DNA of 64,000 nucleotides from Coralliovum pocilloporae. GTDB lineage: Bacteria; Pseudomonadota; Alphaproteobacteria; Rhizobiales; Cohaesibacteraceae. Under the pieces are notes generated by a model. The model did no database searches. It was not told the origin of the DNA and worked only from the letters and a program-made list of their open reading frames with translations. Within the stretch, counting starts at the first letter, position 1. The number at the start of each line of letters is the position of its first letter. Both the position numbers and the translations under genes were made by a program. Below, piece by piece: positions 35,938 to 44,114 of this stretch. The stretch is from the NCBI RefSeq assembly GCF_030845175.1, contig NZ_CP132542.1, positions 1,957,501 through 2,021,500 of the forward strand. Direction: 5' to 3'.

Positions 35938-37320
35938 ATGATCAGCAAGGCACTTAAAGAGAGCCTGAAGGGGCGTCTGACACGTCGGCTTGTTATGGTC
36001 GTTATCGGGATCAGTCTTCTGACGGCAATCCTGACGACAGTCTTGCAGGTCTATTTTGAAAACTCGCATCGTCGCGAGCGTTTTGCCTATTTCGTAGAGC
36101 ATATGGCTGCGTCCCATATGCCGCTCCTGTCACGCTGGATCGAGAATGGTGATCAGGACGGTCTGGCTCTCGGGCTGTCCAGTCTGGACAACCTGCCGAA
36201 AGTGGATTTCGCTGCAATTCAGATTAATGGCCGTACGCTGGGTAGTTCTGGAGCCCTGCCGGAAGAACCGACTATCGAGAAACGTCTGCCGTTTGACGTA
36301 TCTGTGGATGGGGTCACAAAGAAGGCCACTCTGCTGGTTATTTCCCACTATCCGACGATTACGCGGGTCATGATCCTGGATGGTGCGACCCTTCTCATTC
36401 TCAACATGATCCAGATCCTGTTTATTGCCTGTGCGTTGTTGCTGGTCTTCCATCTTCTGGTCATCCGGCATCTCGACAAGCTTGCCGATTATGTCAGCGG
36501 CCTTGATGTGCGTCGCTTGCAGAAGCCGCTGGTGTTCGAGCGTCCGGCTGCCGATGATGAGCTGCAGGATGTGGCGGATGCCACCAATGAGATGACCCAG
36601 CGCCTGGCTCAGACCTATGATGACCTGCAGCAGTTCAATTACTTCGCCTCCCATGATTTGCAGGAACCCCTGCGCAAGGTCTGCATCTTCGGGGACGTGC
36701 TGAAGGATTCGATTGAAACAGGCGATCGCAAGGAAATCGAATACTCGATCAGTGTTATGCAGGATTCGGCCGACCGCGCCTCAAATCTTGTAACGGACCT
36801 TCTGACATTCTCGCGTATCTCGCGCCGGGACAGCCAGTCTGACTGGGTGCCGCTGGAAACGATTGTTTCGATTGCGCTTGAGAACAACCAGACTGCCATT
36901 GCGGAAACCGGAATCCGCGTCATCAGCAATCTGCGTGATCTGTCGATCCGCATTGACCGGGGCATGGGAACCCAGCTGTTTGACAATCTGATTTCCAACG
37001 CGGTGAAATATCAGCACCCTGACAGGCCGTCCTTTGTCCGGATCACCGCGGATGTGGACGAGGAACATGTTCTGAAAATCTTTGTCGAGGACAACGGCAT
37101 TGGGTTCGACAATCGACACCTCGACAAAATCTTCGAGCCATTCAAGCGCCTGCATCCCCGTGCTGATTTTGCGGGAAGCGGTATCGGGCTTGCTATCGTA
37201 CGCAAGATTGTCGAACGGGCAGGCTGGCAGATTACCGCCCGCGGCGAACCTGGTGGCGGTGCGACCTTTATCGTCACCGTCCCATCCGATTGTGTGATCG
37301 AAGGGTCTCTTCGGGACTGA
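35938..37320 (+). CDS. Membrane sensor histidine kinase
   Basis: Two-component sensor of 460 residues. TM1 (~16-38, RRLVMVVIGISLLTAILTTV), a ~115-residue periplasmic domain, TM2 (~155-178), a short HAMP-like linker, then HisKA with the phosphoacceptor His in NYFASHDLQEPLRKV and the HATPase domain with N box NLISNAVKYQ, GIGFD and GSGIGLAIV. The HDLQEP form of the H box is typical of bacteriophytochrome-like/Cph1-type kinases. An upstream TTG (35821) gives a longer frame; the ATG at 35938 better fits the membrane topology. No response regulator gene is adjacent, so it is an orphan. Confidence 0.87.
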   Translation: MISKALKESLKGRLTRRLVMVVIGISLLTAILTTVLQVYFENSHRRERFAYFVEHMAASHMPLLSRWIENGDQDGLALGLSSLDNLPKVDFAAIQINGRTLGSSGALPEEPTIEKRLPFDVSVDGVTKKATLLVISHYPTITRVMILDGATLLILNMIQILFIACALLLVFHLLVIRHLDKLADYVSGLDVRRLQKPLVFERPAADDELQDVADATNEMTQRLAQTYDDLQQFNYFASHDLQEPLRKVCIFGDVLKDSIETGDRKEIEYSISVMQDSADRASNLVTDLLTFSRISRRDSQSDWVPLETIVSIALENNQTAIAETGIRVISNLRDLSIRIDRGMGTQLFDNLISNAVKYQHPDRPSFVRITADVDEEHVLKIFVEDNGIGFDNRHLDKIFEPFKRLHPRADFAGSGIGLAIVRKIVERAGWQITARGEPGGGATFIVTVPSDCVIEGSLRD

Positions 37321-37324
37321 TCGG

Positions 37325-37347
37325 ACAGAATTTATGGGTCCGGGCTC
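37325..37347 (-). repeat. Partial TAGGGTC-family repeat
   Basis: ACAGAATTTATGGGTCCGGG just after the kinase stop matches the GGAATTTATGGGTC part of the right end of the element at 2709-2977. The outer TA-flanked tip has diverged. Confidence 0.4.
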
Positions 37348-37442
37348 TTGACCGAATCGATAGTGTCACGGGAAAGAGACTTGACCTCGACATGATTTAG
37401 ACCAATCATTCTGCAATCCCGGAACATATGCAGGAGCTGTTC

Positions 37443-38063
37443 ATGTCTACGACTGTCGACTATTTCTACACGTCCATCAGCCCCTTTTCCTATCTTGGCC
37501 ATGCCAAGCTGCTTCAGATGTCGGAAAACCTTGGTTTTTCCATACGGTTCAGGCCAATCAAGCTGGCCGGTGTCTGGGCTGAATCCGGTGGCGTTGCACC
37601 ACCCCAGCGGCATCCGGCCCGGCTGCGCTACCGCTTGCTTGAACTGCAGCGCTGGCGGGAAGAATGCGGTGTTCCTCTGAACCTGCAACCAGCCCACTTC
37701 CCGACCGATCCCTCACTCGCTGATCGCTGTGCCATCACCCTTCAGGAGCAGGGAGAGAATCCGGGCATCTTTATTGAGCGCGTGTTCCAGGCCTGCTGGA
37801 TGCACGACAAGAATGTGGCCGACGAGGCGGCTATAAGCGGCCTTCTGGATGATGCCGGTTTTGATGCCCATGCGGTTCTCGCTCAGTCAGGCTCAGATGC
37901 GGTTTCCGGAGTGTATGATCAGAACACCGCTGATGGTGTGCGGTTTGATATTATCGGTGCTCCGGGCTATGTGCTGAACGGAGAGGCTTTCTGGGGACAG
38001 GATCGTCTGCCCCTGCTCGAAAGTGCCATTCGCTCCGGCCGGGCACCGTTCCACGCGGAATGA
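37443..38063 (+). CDS. DsbA-fold 2-hydroxychromene-2-carboxylate isomerase / GST-kappa family
   Basis: Thioredoxin-fold protein of 206 residues without a CxxC, matching the HCCA isomerase/GST kappa branch. FYTSISPFSYLGH at the start carries the Ser used for glutathione activation in the family. RPIKLAGVW, QHPARLRYRLLELQRW and the cis-Pro segment IIGAPGYVLNGEAFWGQDR follow. It probably isomerises an aromatic-pathway intermediate or acts as a glutathione transferase; no aromatic catabolic genes are next to it. The ATG at 37443 has AGGAG upstream and is preferred over the TTG-type start at 37428. Confidence 0.87.
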   Translation: MSTTVDYFYTSISPFSYLGHAKLLQMSENLGFSIRFRPIKLAGVWAESGGVAPPQRHPARLRYRLLELQRWREECGVPLNLQPAHFPTDPSLADRCAITLQEQGENPGIFIERVFQACWMHDKNVADEAAISGLLDDAGFDAHAVLAQSGSDAVSGVYDQNTADGVRFDIIGAPGYVLNGEAFWGQDRLPLLESAIRSGRAPFHAE

Positions 38064-38159
38064 TCCCGATGTGAGTATTTTCCGATTGCCATGCTCTTGC
38101 CATGTGTCAAGTCTATGACAGAGGCGTAGGGAACAGCGACAGGTCATCGGGACACTATC

Positions 38160-38681
38160 ATGATCAGATCAGTATTCTGGATTTTGCTTGCCAGTGGAAC
38201 GTTGGTGAATTCCGCCGTTCTGGGTGAAGATGGGCAGACGGAGACTATCGACAAAATCCAGCCGGAAGGGCGCTATGCACTGGTCGAGCGGTCAGATGGT
38301 GTGATCCGTCTTGATACCAGAACCGGCGCGATGACAATCTGCAAGAAGGTTGATGACAACGACTGGGCCTGTCGGGATCTCATCTCAGAAAAACCGCAGC
38401 TGGATGACGACGAGGCCCGGTTGGAATCCCGCCTGGCAGAGATGGAAGAACGTCTTGCTGCTCTTGAAGCGACGCCAGGGGAACTGCTTGGGGCCGGAAC
38501 ACCCGATGCCCGCCAGCAATCCCGACCGGACCAGACTGGCAAACGGTCTCCAGAGCCATCGAAAAAAGACAAGCTGGACAGAGACGTAGATGAGGTCTTC
38601 ACCTTTGCCGAGAAGTTCTTTCGCCGGTTCTTCGACATGGTGGACGACCTGAAACAGGAGCGGGAGAGCAAGGAGATCTGA
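38160..38681 (+). CDS. Secreted coiled-coil protein of unknown function
   Basis: A 173-residue protein I do not recognise. Residues 1-21 form a likely signal peptide (SVFWILLASGTLVNSAVLG). A small beta-rich segment contains ALVERSDGVIRLDTRTGAMT and a CKKVDDNDWACRD pair of cysteines that could form a disulfide. That is followed by a charged coiled coil (ARLESRLAEMEERLAALE), a Pro/Arg-rich linker and a C-terminal basic-acidic helix (FAEKFFRRFFDMVDDLKQE). It looks periplasmic. The CKK...C beta segment followed by a coiled coil recurs in uncharacterised alphaproteobacterial proteins. It converges on the thioesterase gene. Confidence 0.7.
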   Translation: MIRSVFWILLASGTLVNSAVLGEDGQTETIDKIQPEGRYALVERSDGVIRLDTRTGAMTICKKVDDNDWACRDLISEKPQLDDDEARLESRLAEMEERLAALEATPGELLGAGTPDARQQSRPDQTGKRSPEPSKKDKLDRDVDEVFTFAEKFFRRFFDMVDDLKQERESKEI

Positions 38682-38697
38682 CAGGATCGTCTTTGTT

Positions 38698-39558
38698 CTA
38701 TCCGATGGCCTCATCAAGTCTGGCGCGGATCTCCTTTGGCCAGATAACCGCTTTCCGTGCCCCAAGATCCATGGCAAGGCCGGTCACATCGACAACAGCT
38801 GAAAGCGCGCCTGATCGTGTGTTGATCAGGTGGTGGCGGAAAGAGAAAGTCCTGTTCGCGGCAGATGTGGTTACGCTGACAAGATGAACCGGGTCATGCG
38901 CCTGCAAGGGCGCCAGACGGGATAGCTTCATCTCGACCGCGACCCGGCCAAGATTGTTTTCATTCAGCCAGTCTGTTGTCAGCCCGGCTGCCTCCCAGGC
39001 ATGTGAGGCACCATCTGTTGCGCAATGGATGATATAGGAATCCAGTGCCCGGCCATTCTGGTCACACTGATCCGGCGAAACCTGGCCGCGATAGGACGTC
39101 ACGGCTTTCGGGCTGTGCCTGGTCTGCTCTGCATCGTCTCTGGAAACCGGGACGGGTGAGAAACTTCGTGGCGCGGCCTCAGTGGTCAGGGGAGCCCGAT
39201 AGGGATAGGCCAGCCCGGCCCAGTGCTCCATATCACTCAGGTCATAGCGGTCGATAAGGGTTGCGGACAGCCTGTTGCTGATGGCGTCGCGCATCTCATG
39301 AATGATGGCAAAAGGATATGAAATATCGAGTGTCACAAAGGACTGGACAGCAAGAGGCGTTGCCGCGCCAACCTCTGAGTGATAGCGGATATGGCGACTG
39401 GTCCTCGCATCTTCCGGCAGCTCTTCAAGCCCGGTCTGAAGGCGGAAATGCAGGGCGGCTGCCTGAAATTTCGTCCAGTAGAACTGAACGTTCATATGAT
39501 CGTTTTCATCGCATTCCCAGCGATTGACAAAGCCTTTGCCACTCTCGATACGACCCAT
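38698..39558 (-). CDS. Double-hotdog acyl-CoA thioesterase
   Basis: A 286-residue protein with two hotdog domains. The first begins RWECDENDHMNVQFYWTKF, the 4HBT-type substrate loop with the catalytic Asp. The second begins QVSPDQCDQNGRALDSYIIH. It probably hydrolyses acyl-CoA or acts as a carnitine/betainyl-CoA thioesterase-like enzyme; the substrate is unknown. Its ATG overlaps the stop of the upstream lipase gene (TGATG), so the two are translationally coupled. The pairing suggests joint action on an ester or acyl thioester. Confidence 0.8.
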   Translation of the reverse strand: MGRIESGKGFVNRWECDENDHMNVQFYWTKFQAAALHFRLQTGLEELPEDARTSRHIRYHSEVGAATPLAVQSFVTLDISYPFAIIHEMRDAISNRLSATLIDRYDLSDMEHWAGLAYPYRAPLTTEAAPRSFSPVPVSRDDAEQTRHSPKAVTSYRGQVSPDQCDQNGRALDSYIIHCATDGASHAWEAAGLTTDWLNENNLGRVAVEMKLSRLAPLQAHDPVHLVSVTTSAANRTFSFRHHLINTRSGALSAVVDVTGLAMDLGARKAVIWPKEIRARLDEAIG

Positions 39559-40520
39559 CAGCCTGCCACCGCCTGCTTGAGAAACAGATCCATTCTGGCC
39601 TGACTGTCTTCACTGAGCGCTGATGTGAAGGCCTGGAAAACGTGGCACCCGCCGGGATAAACCTCCAGCGCGGCCTGAAGACCGGCAGACTGCCAGCGCT
39701 GTACCATGAACAGGCTGTCATCCAGCAGAAGATCGCGGGTGCCGACAGAAAAGAGCGCAGGCGGCAGCCCTGTCAGATCTGCATAAAGCGGAGAAATGTC
39801 CGCGTCGTTCGGATCGCCATCATCTTTCAGGAAATTCTCGACAAATTTCTGCACATCCCTTGTGTTGATGATCAGTGGTTCTGTCCCCCAGTTCCGCACA
39901 CTGGGTGTCAGTGTCAGATCATAGCAGCCGGCCACAAGGTTGGCGGCACGGAATGGTACTGTGTTATGCCGGTCCCTGAGGCGCAGGAGTGTCACCACGG
40001 CCAGATGGGCGCCAGCGGATTCTCCGCCAATCAGCAGGATGTCCGTGTCAAACAGCGCTTTGCACTGCTCGATCAGCCAGCATGCGGCAGCCTCGCAATC
40101 ATCCGGCCCCTGGGGGTAGGGATGTTCAGGGGCCAGTCGATAATCGACAGAGACAACGGCAAGACCGCACTGGTCGGCAATCCGGCGATTGCGAGGGTCA
40201 TTTTCAGCCGCCGTTCCAAGAACCCATCCGCCACCATGAATGTGAAAATAAACCCCGCGACACGCTCCTTGAGATGGGCGCATGATGCGAAGCGGTATCG
40301 AGCCGTGCGGACCATCGATTTCGCGGATTTCTGCGGCCGGGTCGGGCTCTGCCAGCGGGAATGGGCCCTTGCCCTCCAGCCGGGCTTTGCGAATATCAGC
40401 AGGCGGGAAAGCCCATTTGTCCGGCAGCCGTTCGAGACGGGAAATCAGCTCCTTGTTCTGGGCTTTGATTTCGTCTGACACCGCATCCGGTTCGAATGGT
40501 GAAAGGGCCTTGCTGGACAT
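39558..40520 (-). CDS. HSL-family alpha/beta hydrolase (esterase/lipase)
   Basis: Cytosolic carboxylesterase of the hormone-sensitive-lipase group, 320 residues. The HGGG oxyanion motif is in FHIHGGGWVLGT (~93), the nucleophile in GGESAGAHLA (~165), the Asp in VGTRDLLLDD and the His in GGCHVFQAF, so the triad is complete. GAGG lies upstream of the ATG. It is the first gene of a two-gene unit with the thioesterase. Confidence 0.9.
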   Translation of the reverse strand: MSSKALSPFEPDAVSDEIKAQNKELISRLERLPDKWAFPPADIRKARLEGKGPFPLAEPDPAAEIREIDGPHGSIPLRIMRPSQGACRGVYFHIHGGGWVLGTAAENDPRNRRIADQCGLAVVSVDYRLAPEHPYPQGPDDCEAAACWLIEQCKALFDTDILLIGGESAGAHLAVVTLLRLRDRHNTVPFRAANLVAGCYDLTLTPSVRNWGTEPLIINTRDVQKFVENFLKDDGDPNDADISPLYADLTGLPPALFSVGTRDLLLDDSLFMVQRWQSAGLQAALEVYPGGCHVFQAFTSALSEDSQARMDLFLKQAVAG

Positions 40521-40603
40521 GAAAACCTCAACGGAACACGTAATCTTGGACTTTGGAGAGGAAATCTAGCGATTTCACATCAGGTCGTATACTGATTTTA
40601 TGA

Positions 40604-40628
40604 ATGAAATTAATGGGCCCTGACCCTA
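40604..40628 (-). repeat. Solo TAGGGTC-family repeat end before the YjbQ gene
   Basis: Read on the minus strand it begins TAGGGTCAGGGCCCATTAAT, matching the TA-flanked tip of the element at 2709-2977. Its outer bases (CCCTAGGA) also supply the Shine-Dalgarno sequence of the YjbQ gene. Confidence 0.5.
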
Positions 40629-40636
40629 GGAATGCC

Positions 40637-41101
40637 ATGTCCAGCCAGCCAGTCGAGATCAGAACGCACCGGTCAGAGCCGGTGACCCGTTCAATAGCAG
40701 CAAGTGTCGTCATCCGCAGTTCCGGACGATCGATGATTGATATCACCAGAGCGATTTCAGGATGGCTGCTTGACCAGCAGGTGGGCGCAGGCCTGTTGAC
40801 CCTTCATATCCGGCATACATCTGCGTCACTGACCATTCAGGAGAATGCCGATCCGGATGTCCAGGCCGATCTGCTGGATGCCTTTGACCGGCTGGCACCG
40901 GACCATCACGCTTACAGGCATGATTGTGAGGGACCTGATGATATGCCGGCCCATATCAAGGCGGCTCTGACAGATGTGAACCTGTCAATCCCGGTGCGGG
41001 ATGGTCGTCTGACTTTGGGAACCTGGCAGGGCATCTATCTTGTTGAACACCGGACTAGGCCGCACAGCCGCACCATTGACCTGGCCTATATCGGAAACTG
41101 A
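40637..41101 (+). CDS. YjbQ / UPF0047 family (secondary thiamine-phosphate synthase-like)
   Basis: A 154-residue protein of the YjbQ family. Conserved residues include LLTLHIRHTSASLTIQENAD, PDHHAYRHDCEGPDDMPAHIK, and GTWQGIYLVEHR near the C-terminus; the histidine/aspartate cluster is complete. Some family members show weak thiamine-phosphate synthase activity, but the physiological role is unclear. The ATG at 40637 is used; AGGA lies 5 bases before it. An ATG at 40604 in the same frame falls inside the repeat and is less likely. Confidence 0.9.
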   Translation: MSSQPVEIRTHRSEPVTRSIAASVVIRSSGRSMIDITRAISGWLLDQQVGAGLLTLHIRHTSASLTIQENADPDVQADLLDAFDRLAPDHHAYRHDCEGPDDMPAHIKAALTDVNLSIPVRDGRLTLGTWQGIYLVEHRTRPHSRTIDLAYIGN

Positions 41102-41123
41102 CCTGACCTGATCTGAAGCTGTC

Positions 41124-42971
41124 CTAAAGTTGTCCGGGGCGGGGGCTGTGATAGAGCGGGCGTCCGTCTCTCTTGTGGAGGTTCCTGAGCAGCTCTCTGG
41201 TCCGCTCATCAGGCTGAGTGCGCTTCAGGAGTGAGACAAGAACACAGACCAGTAATCCGGCAGGCATGCCGAAAACTCCGGCAGCCTTGTCTGTGAGCCC
41301 CCAGAGAAGCGGCTCGCCAAGGCCGAATGGTGGTTCTGAGACATAAAGCATATAGCCAAGTGTGACAGCAAAACCACTGAGCATGCCGAGAGACGCACCA
41401 AGAGCAGTACAGCGTTTCCACCAGATGGACAGAAGCAGAACCGGCAACAGGGATGCAGCCGTCAGGGAAAATGTCCAGGTGACCAGATCAAGAATCATCT
41501 GCGGGATGTAAAGTGCGGCTGCCACGGCTGCTCCCAGAACGGCCAGCAGGCTGAGGCGGGACAGGGTCAGGCGACGTCCTGAGGGCGCTGTGCGATCAAC
41601 AAGCCCGTAAGCCACATCATGTGACAATGCGTTGGCCATGGAAAACAAAAGGCCATTTGTGGTTGCCAGTGTGATGGACAAAAGGCCGACACCCAGAAGG
41701 GCAATAGCAATAAACGGAATCTCCATGGCCATCAGGCTTGTCAGAAGCAGAGCGTCTTTTGCGAGGCTGATATCATCCAGAGTAATGGTACTGACACCAG
41801 CTGCACGACAGGCGGCTCTGATCTGCTCTAGATTTGTGGTGGCCGTGCCGCAGATCTGTATTCCATTGGTGAGAACAGGATGAGAGATCCAGTCCGGGAG
41901 GGCTGTAAGCGTGCTGCCTACAAGCTGATCCTGAAGACCCTGTCCGGCAAAGAATGCATAAGCAGGCAGGCATGTCAGAAGCAGGGCTATAAACAACATG
42001 GCCCAGCCTGCGGACCGGCGGCTGTCTGATACGGTCGCGCTGGTCAATGTCCGCATCAGCACAAAGGGGAAGGCAGCTGTTCCTGCGGCCAGACAGGCGA
42101 CAATCGCGATGAAATTCCTGTTCAGGTCAAGGCCTTGAAGCGTTGCTCCAATCAGGGCCGGGGTCGGGTCCAGCATGGCCTCGATTGTTCCGGGTGCCGA
42201 TGGCAGGGCCTCCGTATTGAGAAATTCGGCATAAGCGAGCTGTGGCAGGGGGAAACCAAAAAAGGCGGCAGACATCAGAGCAACAGGAAGCACAAGACCG
42301 GCCGTGAGAACAATTGCCTGAAGAATCTGCGTACGTGTCACACCGCGCATGCCGCCAAGAGTGGTGCAGCTCAGAACTGTTACGATGACAATACCCAGAG
42401 ACCAGGGAGCGGGAAGGCCCAGGAAACGCTCTCCCAGAAGAACGGCTATTTGCAACTGAACGACAAGAAAAAGAAAAGAAACCACAAGCACAAGGAGCGC
42501 CGCCACAAACCGGACCCACTGGCTTTCAAAACGCAGGAACAGAAAGTCCGGAAGTGTATAGGCACCACTCTTGCGCAGGTAGGGCGCTATCAGGACTGCC
42601 ATAAGGAGGAAGCCGCCAAGCCCGCCCAGAAGGAGCGCGGACGCATTGCCCATCATCTGAAACGGATCACCGGCCAGACCCAGAAAGGCAGACGCACTTG
42701 CCCAGCCGACCCCCATGGCCAAGCCGTTATAGGGAGCCGTGATGCGCCTGTCGGCCACATAGAACGTTGTTGTTGACATGGTGCGGGCCATCAGCCCTGT
42801 TGCAACATAGGTCAGGATGACAAACCCGAACAGAACCGATGTCAGCACGAAGACCGGGACGCCGAGCTGCTCCAGAATAAGCAGGAGGGCCAGAAAACTT
42901 CCGAAACCGGCGCAGAAGAACGATATGGCCTTACCCATTCTTGAGTGCTGGCCGGTATAGTCATTTTGCAT
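41124..42971 (-). CDS. Sodium:solute symporter, VC_2705 subfamily (acetate-permease-like)
   Basis: Inner-membrane Na+-coupled uptake system of the SLC5 family, 615 residues with about 13-14 helices. The start QNDYTGQHSRMGKAISFF and DFLFLRFESQWVR are typical of the VC_2705 branch related to acetate permease ActP. SSF motifs FVLMRTLTSATVSDSRRS and GLLFSMANALSHDV are present. ATG at 42971 has AAGG eight bases upstream; a GTG at 43010 would extend it. The small DUF4212 subunit often seen with this branch is absent. It is divergent from a CrbR-like regulator, and a CrbS-like sensor lies beyond, so short-chain carboxylate uptake is the likely job. Confidence 0.88.
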   Translation of the reverse strand: MQNDYTGQHSRMGKAISFFCAGFGSFLALLLILEQLGVPVFVLTSVLFGFVILTYVATGLMARTMSTTTFYVADRRITAPYNGLAMGVGWASASAFLGLAGDPFQMMGNASALLLGGLGGFLLMAVLIAPYLRKSGAYTLPDFLFLRFESQWVRFVAALLVLVVSFLFLVVQLQIAVLLGERFLGLPAPWSLGIVIVTVLSCTTLGGMRGVTRTQILQAIVLTAGLVLPVALMSAAFFGFPLPQLAYAEFLNTEALPSAPGTIEAMLDPTPALIGATLQGLDLNRNFIAIVACLAAGTAAFPFVLMRTLTSATVSDSRRSAGWAMLFIALLLTCLPAYAFFAGQGLQDQLVGSTLTALPDWISHPVLTNGIQICGTATTNLEQIRAACRAAGVSTITLDDISLAKDALLLTSLMAMEIPFIAIALLGVGLLSITLATTNGLLFSMANALSHDVAYGLVDRTAPSGRRLTLSRLSLLAVLGAAVAAALYIPQMILDLVTWTFSLTAASLLPVLLLSIWWKRCTALGASLGMLSGFAVTLGYMLYVSEPPFGLGEPLLWGLTDKAAGVFGMPAGLLVCVLVSLLKRTQPDERTRELLRNLHKRDGRPLYHSPRPGQL

Positions 42972-43389
42972 TGCGGAAGCCTTCATCAACAAAACGCGTA
43001 TCTGTTTCACCTATACTGTCTTGTCACTTGCTTCCAGAAAATTTGTCCAAAAGGCCATGTCTGCATTGGTCGAAAATGATTCTATAAGTGCATATGGTAG
43101 TCAGGTCCGCATCTGTGTGGCTGCAGAGATTATGGCGCTCAAGAAATAGCGAGTAGGATTGTGGATTTGTGACGCCATTGGGAAAACAATGGCCATACTT
43201 CGCCTAATTACCAAGCGTTTGCGAGGAATAAGGGCAATCATGTCTTGCCGCGCACGCTACTTTTGTAGAATAATCGGTCAACCGCGTGATGCGACGGGCA
43301 AAACATGCAAGAAATTGCCACGGAGCTCATTGATTCAGGCTGCCAGTTGGGTATGTGCCTGATCGAGCTGACCGGGAGGGAGCGACAAG
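42972..43389. other. Divergent control region between the symporter and the response regulator
   Basis: 418 bases with no supported gene; the short open frames here look non-coding. It is more AT-rich than the flanking genes and must contain the promoters for both. I see no clear palindromic operator. Confidence 0.45.
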
Positions 43390-44064
43390 TTGGGTCTATC
43401 AGCCAATTCGTTTGTTATTGCAGATGACCACCCGTTGTTTCGGGGCGCAATGAGACAAACCCTGGAAACGGGATATCCCGGAGCCAAGATTGAAGAAGCC
43501 GGAAGTTTGGACGAGGTTGTCCAGCAGCTTGAAAACAATGATGGCATAGATCTGGTCCTGTTTGATCTGACCATGCCTGGTGTACGCGGCTTCTCCGGGC
43601 TTATGTATCTGCGCGCACAATATCCAATGGTCCCTATCGTCGTTGTCTCCGCGTCGGAAGAGGCCCCGGTTGTCCGGCGCTGCATGGAGTTTGGCGCGTC
43701 CGGGTTCATCCCAAAATCCCTGGGCATTGAGGCAATCCGCGAAGCTGTCAGTGTCGTTCTGGATGGCGACCAGTGGCTGCCTGAAGATGTGGATGGGGCC
43801 AGCGGTGAAGACAGCGAAATCAGCGACCTTGTCAGTCGCCTTGCCTCGCTGACACCGCAGCAGGTGCGCGTATTGATGATGCTGAGTGAAGGCTTGCTGA
43901 ATAAGCAGATCGCCTATGAGCTGAGCGTTTCGGAGGCAACTGTAAAGGCCCATGTTTCCGCAATCTTGCAGAAATTGAACGTGGACAGCCGGACACAGGC
44001 TGTTATCGCTGCCTCAAAGATTGAGCAGGGTCAGTGGCAGGCCGTTCTGTCTGACGGTGACTGA
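43390..44064 (+). CDS. crbR: LuxR-type response regulator (CrbR-like), TTG start
   Basis: Receiver plus DNA-binding regulator, 224 residues. The receiver domain has the acidic pocket ADDHP (12-13), the phospho-acceptor Asp59 in LFDLTMPG, and the Thr/Ser-Lys switch near VVSASEE and IPKSLG. A LuxR/FixJ helix-turn-helix fills ~155-215 (LTPQQVRVLMMLSEGLLNKQ). It starts with TTG at 43390: the strong GGGAGGGAG just upstream and the loss of the ADDHP pocket if the next ATG (43450) were used decide this. Convergent partner to the CrbS-like sensor at 44115. CrbSR systems control acetyl-CoA synthetase and acetate uptake. Confidence 0.85.
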   Translation: MGLSANSFVIADDHPLFRGAMRQTLETGYPGAKIEEAGSLDEVVQQLENNDGIDLVLFDLTMPGVRGFSGLMYLRAQYPMVPIVVVSASEEAPVVRRCMEFGASGFIPKSLGIEAIREAVSVVLDGDQWLPEDVDGASGEDSEISDLVSRLASLTPQQVRVLMMLSEGLLNKQIAYELSVSEATVKAHVSAILQKLNVDSRTQAVIAASKIEQGQWQAVLSDGD

Positions 44065-44114
44065 TCACCAGCTTTTCTGAATTCTCGGATCAAGGACACA
44101 TCCAGGCCGGATAG

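Noticed and set aside
42135-42776. A 213-codon plus-strand frame rich in Lys and Gln
   Set aside because: Shadow of the hydrophobic symporter gene on the other strand.
43159-43362. Small gene in the symporter / regulator gap
   Set aside because: No convincing Shine-Dalgarno or protein features; most likely part of the control region.
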